NCBI RefSeq assembly: GCF_000353285.1
Contig: NZ_KB731324.1
Coordinates: 5,660,577-5,724,576 of the forward strand
DNA: 64,000 bases
Source of the DNA: Leptolyngbya boryana PCC 6306
GTDB lineage: Bacteria > Cyanobacteriota > Cyanobacteriia > Leptolyngbyales > Leptolyngbyaceae
Direction of reading: 5' to 3'
Shown: positions 63,071-64,000 of the stretch, one piece after another
Position numbering within the stretch: position 1 is the first letter of the stretch
Layout: the number at the start of each line of letters is the position of its first letter
Position numbers and translations under genes: made by a program
The notes under the pieces: model-generated
The model's database searches: none
The model's input: only the letters and a program-made list of their open reading frames with translations
What the model was told of the DNA's origin: nothing

Positions 63071-64000
63071 ATGGGCAATCGCCAAATTCAGCATCGGCTT
63101 CTCGTTTACCTCCGTCACGAACTCTGTACACCGATCAACGCCATGATTGGGTACAGTGAACTCCTGCTAGAAGAAATCCAAATTCAGCAGCAGACTAATT
63201 TAATAAGCGATTTACAAAAGATTCATGCCTGTAGTCAGCAGTTGTTGACCTTAGTCAGTACGATTCTAGATCCCGCCAAGTTGGAAATGAGCCAGATTGA
63301 GGGTGGGTTAGATAGCTTTGGAGCAACGCTTCGGGTAGAACTGCTCACCCCGTTGAGTGCTATTGTCGGCTACTGCGAGATGTTGCTAGAGGATGCCCCA
63401 GCCTCATTAATTCCGGATTTAGATAGTCTCAACACCTCTGCCCAACAGTTACTCACGCTAGTCAATGACATTGTGAGCTTGGCACAGCAGCAGTTGCAAA
63501 TTCTCAACACGCAGGAGGCACAACCTCTGTTACTGGAAAGTCCAGCAGCAGTTACTTTCATACGGAGTGCCACAACAACTCTTGAAACACTGAGTCAGGA
63601 GTCGCCTGAGAAGCAGGTGCAAAGCGGAACAATTTTAGCGATCGATGACTCCAATCCTGAACTACTCGCGCGACAACTGAAGCGGCATGGCTATACCGTC
63701 ACGACTGCAACCTCTGCTCAACAAGCACTCCGGCTACTGAAAGCAATGCCTTGCGATCTGATTTTGCTGGATGTGATCATGCCTGGAATGAACGGGCTGG
63801 AACTGCTAGAGAAACTGAAGCAACATGAAAGCTGGCGACATATTCCTGTGATTATGATCTCTGCGTTAGATGAGATCGATGGCGCTGTGAAGTGTATTGA
63901 GCTAGGTGCAGAGGACTACTTGCAGAAGCCATTTGACCCTACCTTGCTGAAGGCGAGGATTGGCGCATGTTTAGAGAAGAAGCGCCTGCGGGATCAAGAA
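63071..64000 (+). CDS. Response regulator with two degenerate HisKA-like segments, cut by window edge
   Basis: 310 codons visible, running off the window. Residues 12-35 ('YLRHELCTPINAMIGYSELL') look like a HisKA helix with its His; residues 85-108 ('LRVELLTPLSAIVGYCEMLL') look like a second with Val at the His position. No ATPase domain follows. A receiver domain spans about 185-300 with Asp in 'LILLDVIMPGMNGLELL' and Lys in 'DYLQKPFDPTLL'. Comparable cyanobacterial proteins continue into a guanylate/adenylate cyclase domain, which cannot be seen here. It is 16 bases downstream of the hybrid kinase and is its likely partner. Confidence 0.75.
   Translation, partial: MGNRQIQHRLLVYLRHELCTPINAMIGYSELLLEEIQIQQQTNLISDLQKIHACSQQLLTLVSTILDPAKLEMSQIEGGLDSFGATLRVELLTPLSAIVGYCEMLLEDAPASLIPDLDSLNTSAQQLLTLVNDIVSLAQQQLQILNTQEAQPLLLESPAAVTFIRSATTTLETLSQESPEKQVQSGTILAIDDSNPELLARQLKRHGYTVTTATSAQQALRLLKAMPCDLILLDVIMPGMNGLELLEKLKQHESWRHIPVIMISALDEIDGAVKCIELGAEDYLQKPFDPTLLKARIGACLEKKRLRDQE

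Overview
The window looks like a stretch of chromosome from a filamentous cyanobacterium, probably of the Leptolyngbya-like lineages. The evidence is dense HIP1 palindromes (GCGATCGC, e.g. 851-858), a phycobilisome linker with its light-sensing two-component system, an NDH-1 subunit, ycf51, an Rre1/Ycf29-type regulator, GuaB3, the small RNA Yfr1 and an HpsL-like polysaccharide protein. The species cannot be fixed from sequence reading alone.

Layout. 1-6.8 kb: partial Uma2 gene, orphan antitoxin, then a tight run of DUF6671, glycerol kinase, PhoD-like phosphatase and a thioredoxin-fold ferredoxin, followed by rre1 and its terminator. 6.9-9.4 kb: WD40 protein and an aspartic-protease gene pair lying between two copies of a decayed DUF1016 gene fragment. 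9.4-16.6 kb: ndhD, an old-yellow-enzyme reductase, a DUF900 hydrolase, an aminotransferase, Uma2. 16.7-17.1 kb: truncated integron integrase beside a cluster of repeated core sites. 17.2-24.1 kb: iron-containing alcohol dehydrogenase, ycf51, guaB3, yfr1, small conserved proteins, DUF1400, aroC. 24.4-28.3 kb: ccaS, cpcL and ccaR, with a CcaR-type G-box in front of cpcL. 28.4-34.8 kb: accessory genes (HNH nuclease pair, XRE regulator with a large operator, Rpn/DUF2887 protein, a NACHT-GUN4 fusion). 34.8-45 kb: phosphotransferase/kinase, then a minus-strand run GT39, GT2-GtrA, J-domain protein, hisZ, purA, rplY; hpsL diverges from it. 45-50 kb: a NACHT-pentapeptide protein followed by an island of toxin-antitoxin modules (hicBA, DUF433/DUF5615, DUF6883/DUF4926) punctuated by three copies of one repeat. 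50-59 kb: kinase-like protein, GT39, Uma2, site-2 protease, rpsB-tsf, PsiE-like, a duplicated CobA-type adenosyltransferase. 58.7-64 kb: ParDE, a relic IS1 transposase, and two signalling proteins (a CxxCH-containing hybrid kinase and a response regulator that runs off the window).

How it works together. The clearest system is ccaS-cpcL-ccaR: the CcaS GAF domain keeps the Cys-Leu and Lys positions of the green/red protochromic sensors, CcaR is the OmpR-type partner, and the 11-bp direct repeat before cpcL fits the CcaR target, so green light should raise the membrane-anchored rod linker CpcL. ccaS lies 6 bp downstream of cpcL, so it may sit in the same transcript and feed back on itself. The accessory parts are dominated by small toxin-antitoxin or nuclease cassettes and two NACHT ATPases. 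Several cassettes are visibly broken (frameshift in DUF5615, 19-bp duplication in DUF6883) and bordered by direct repeats, which suggests turnover by repeat recombination. No CRISPR array, rRNA or tRNA gene was recognised.
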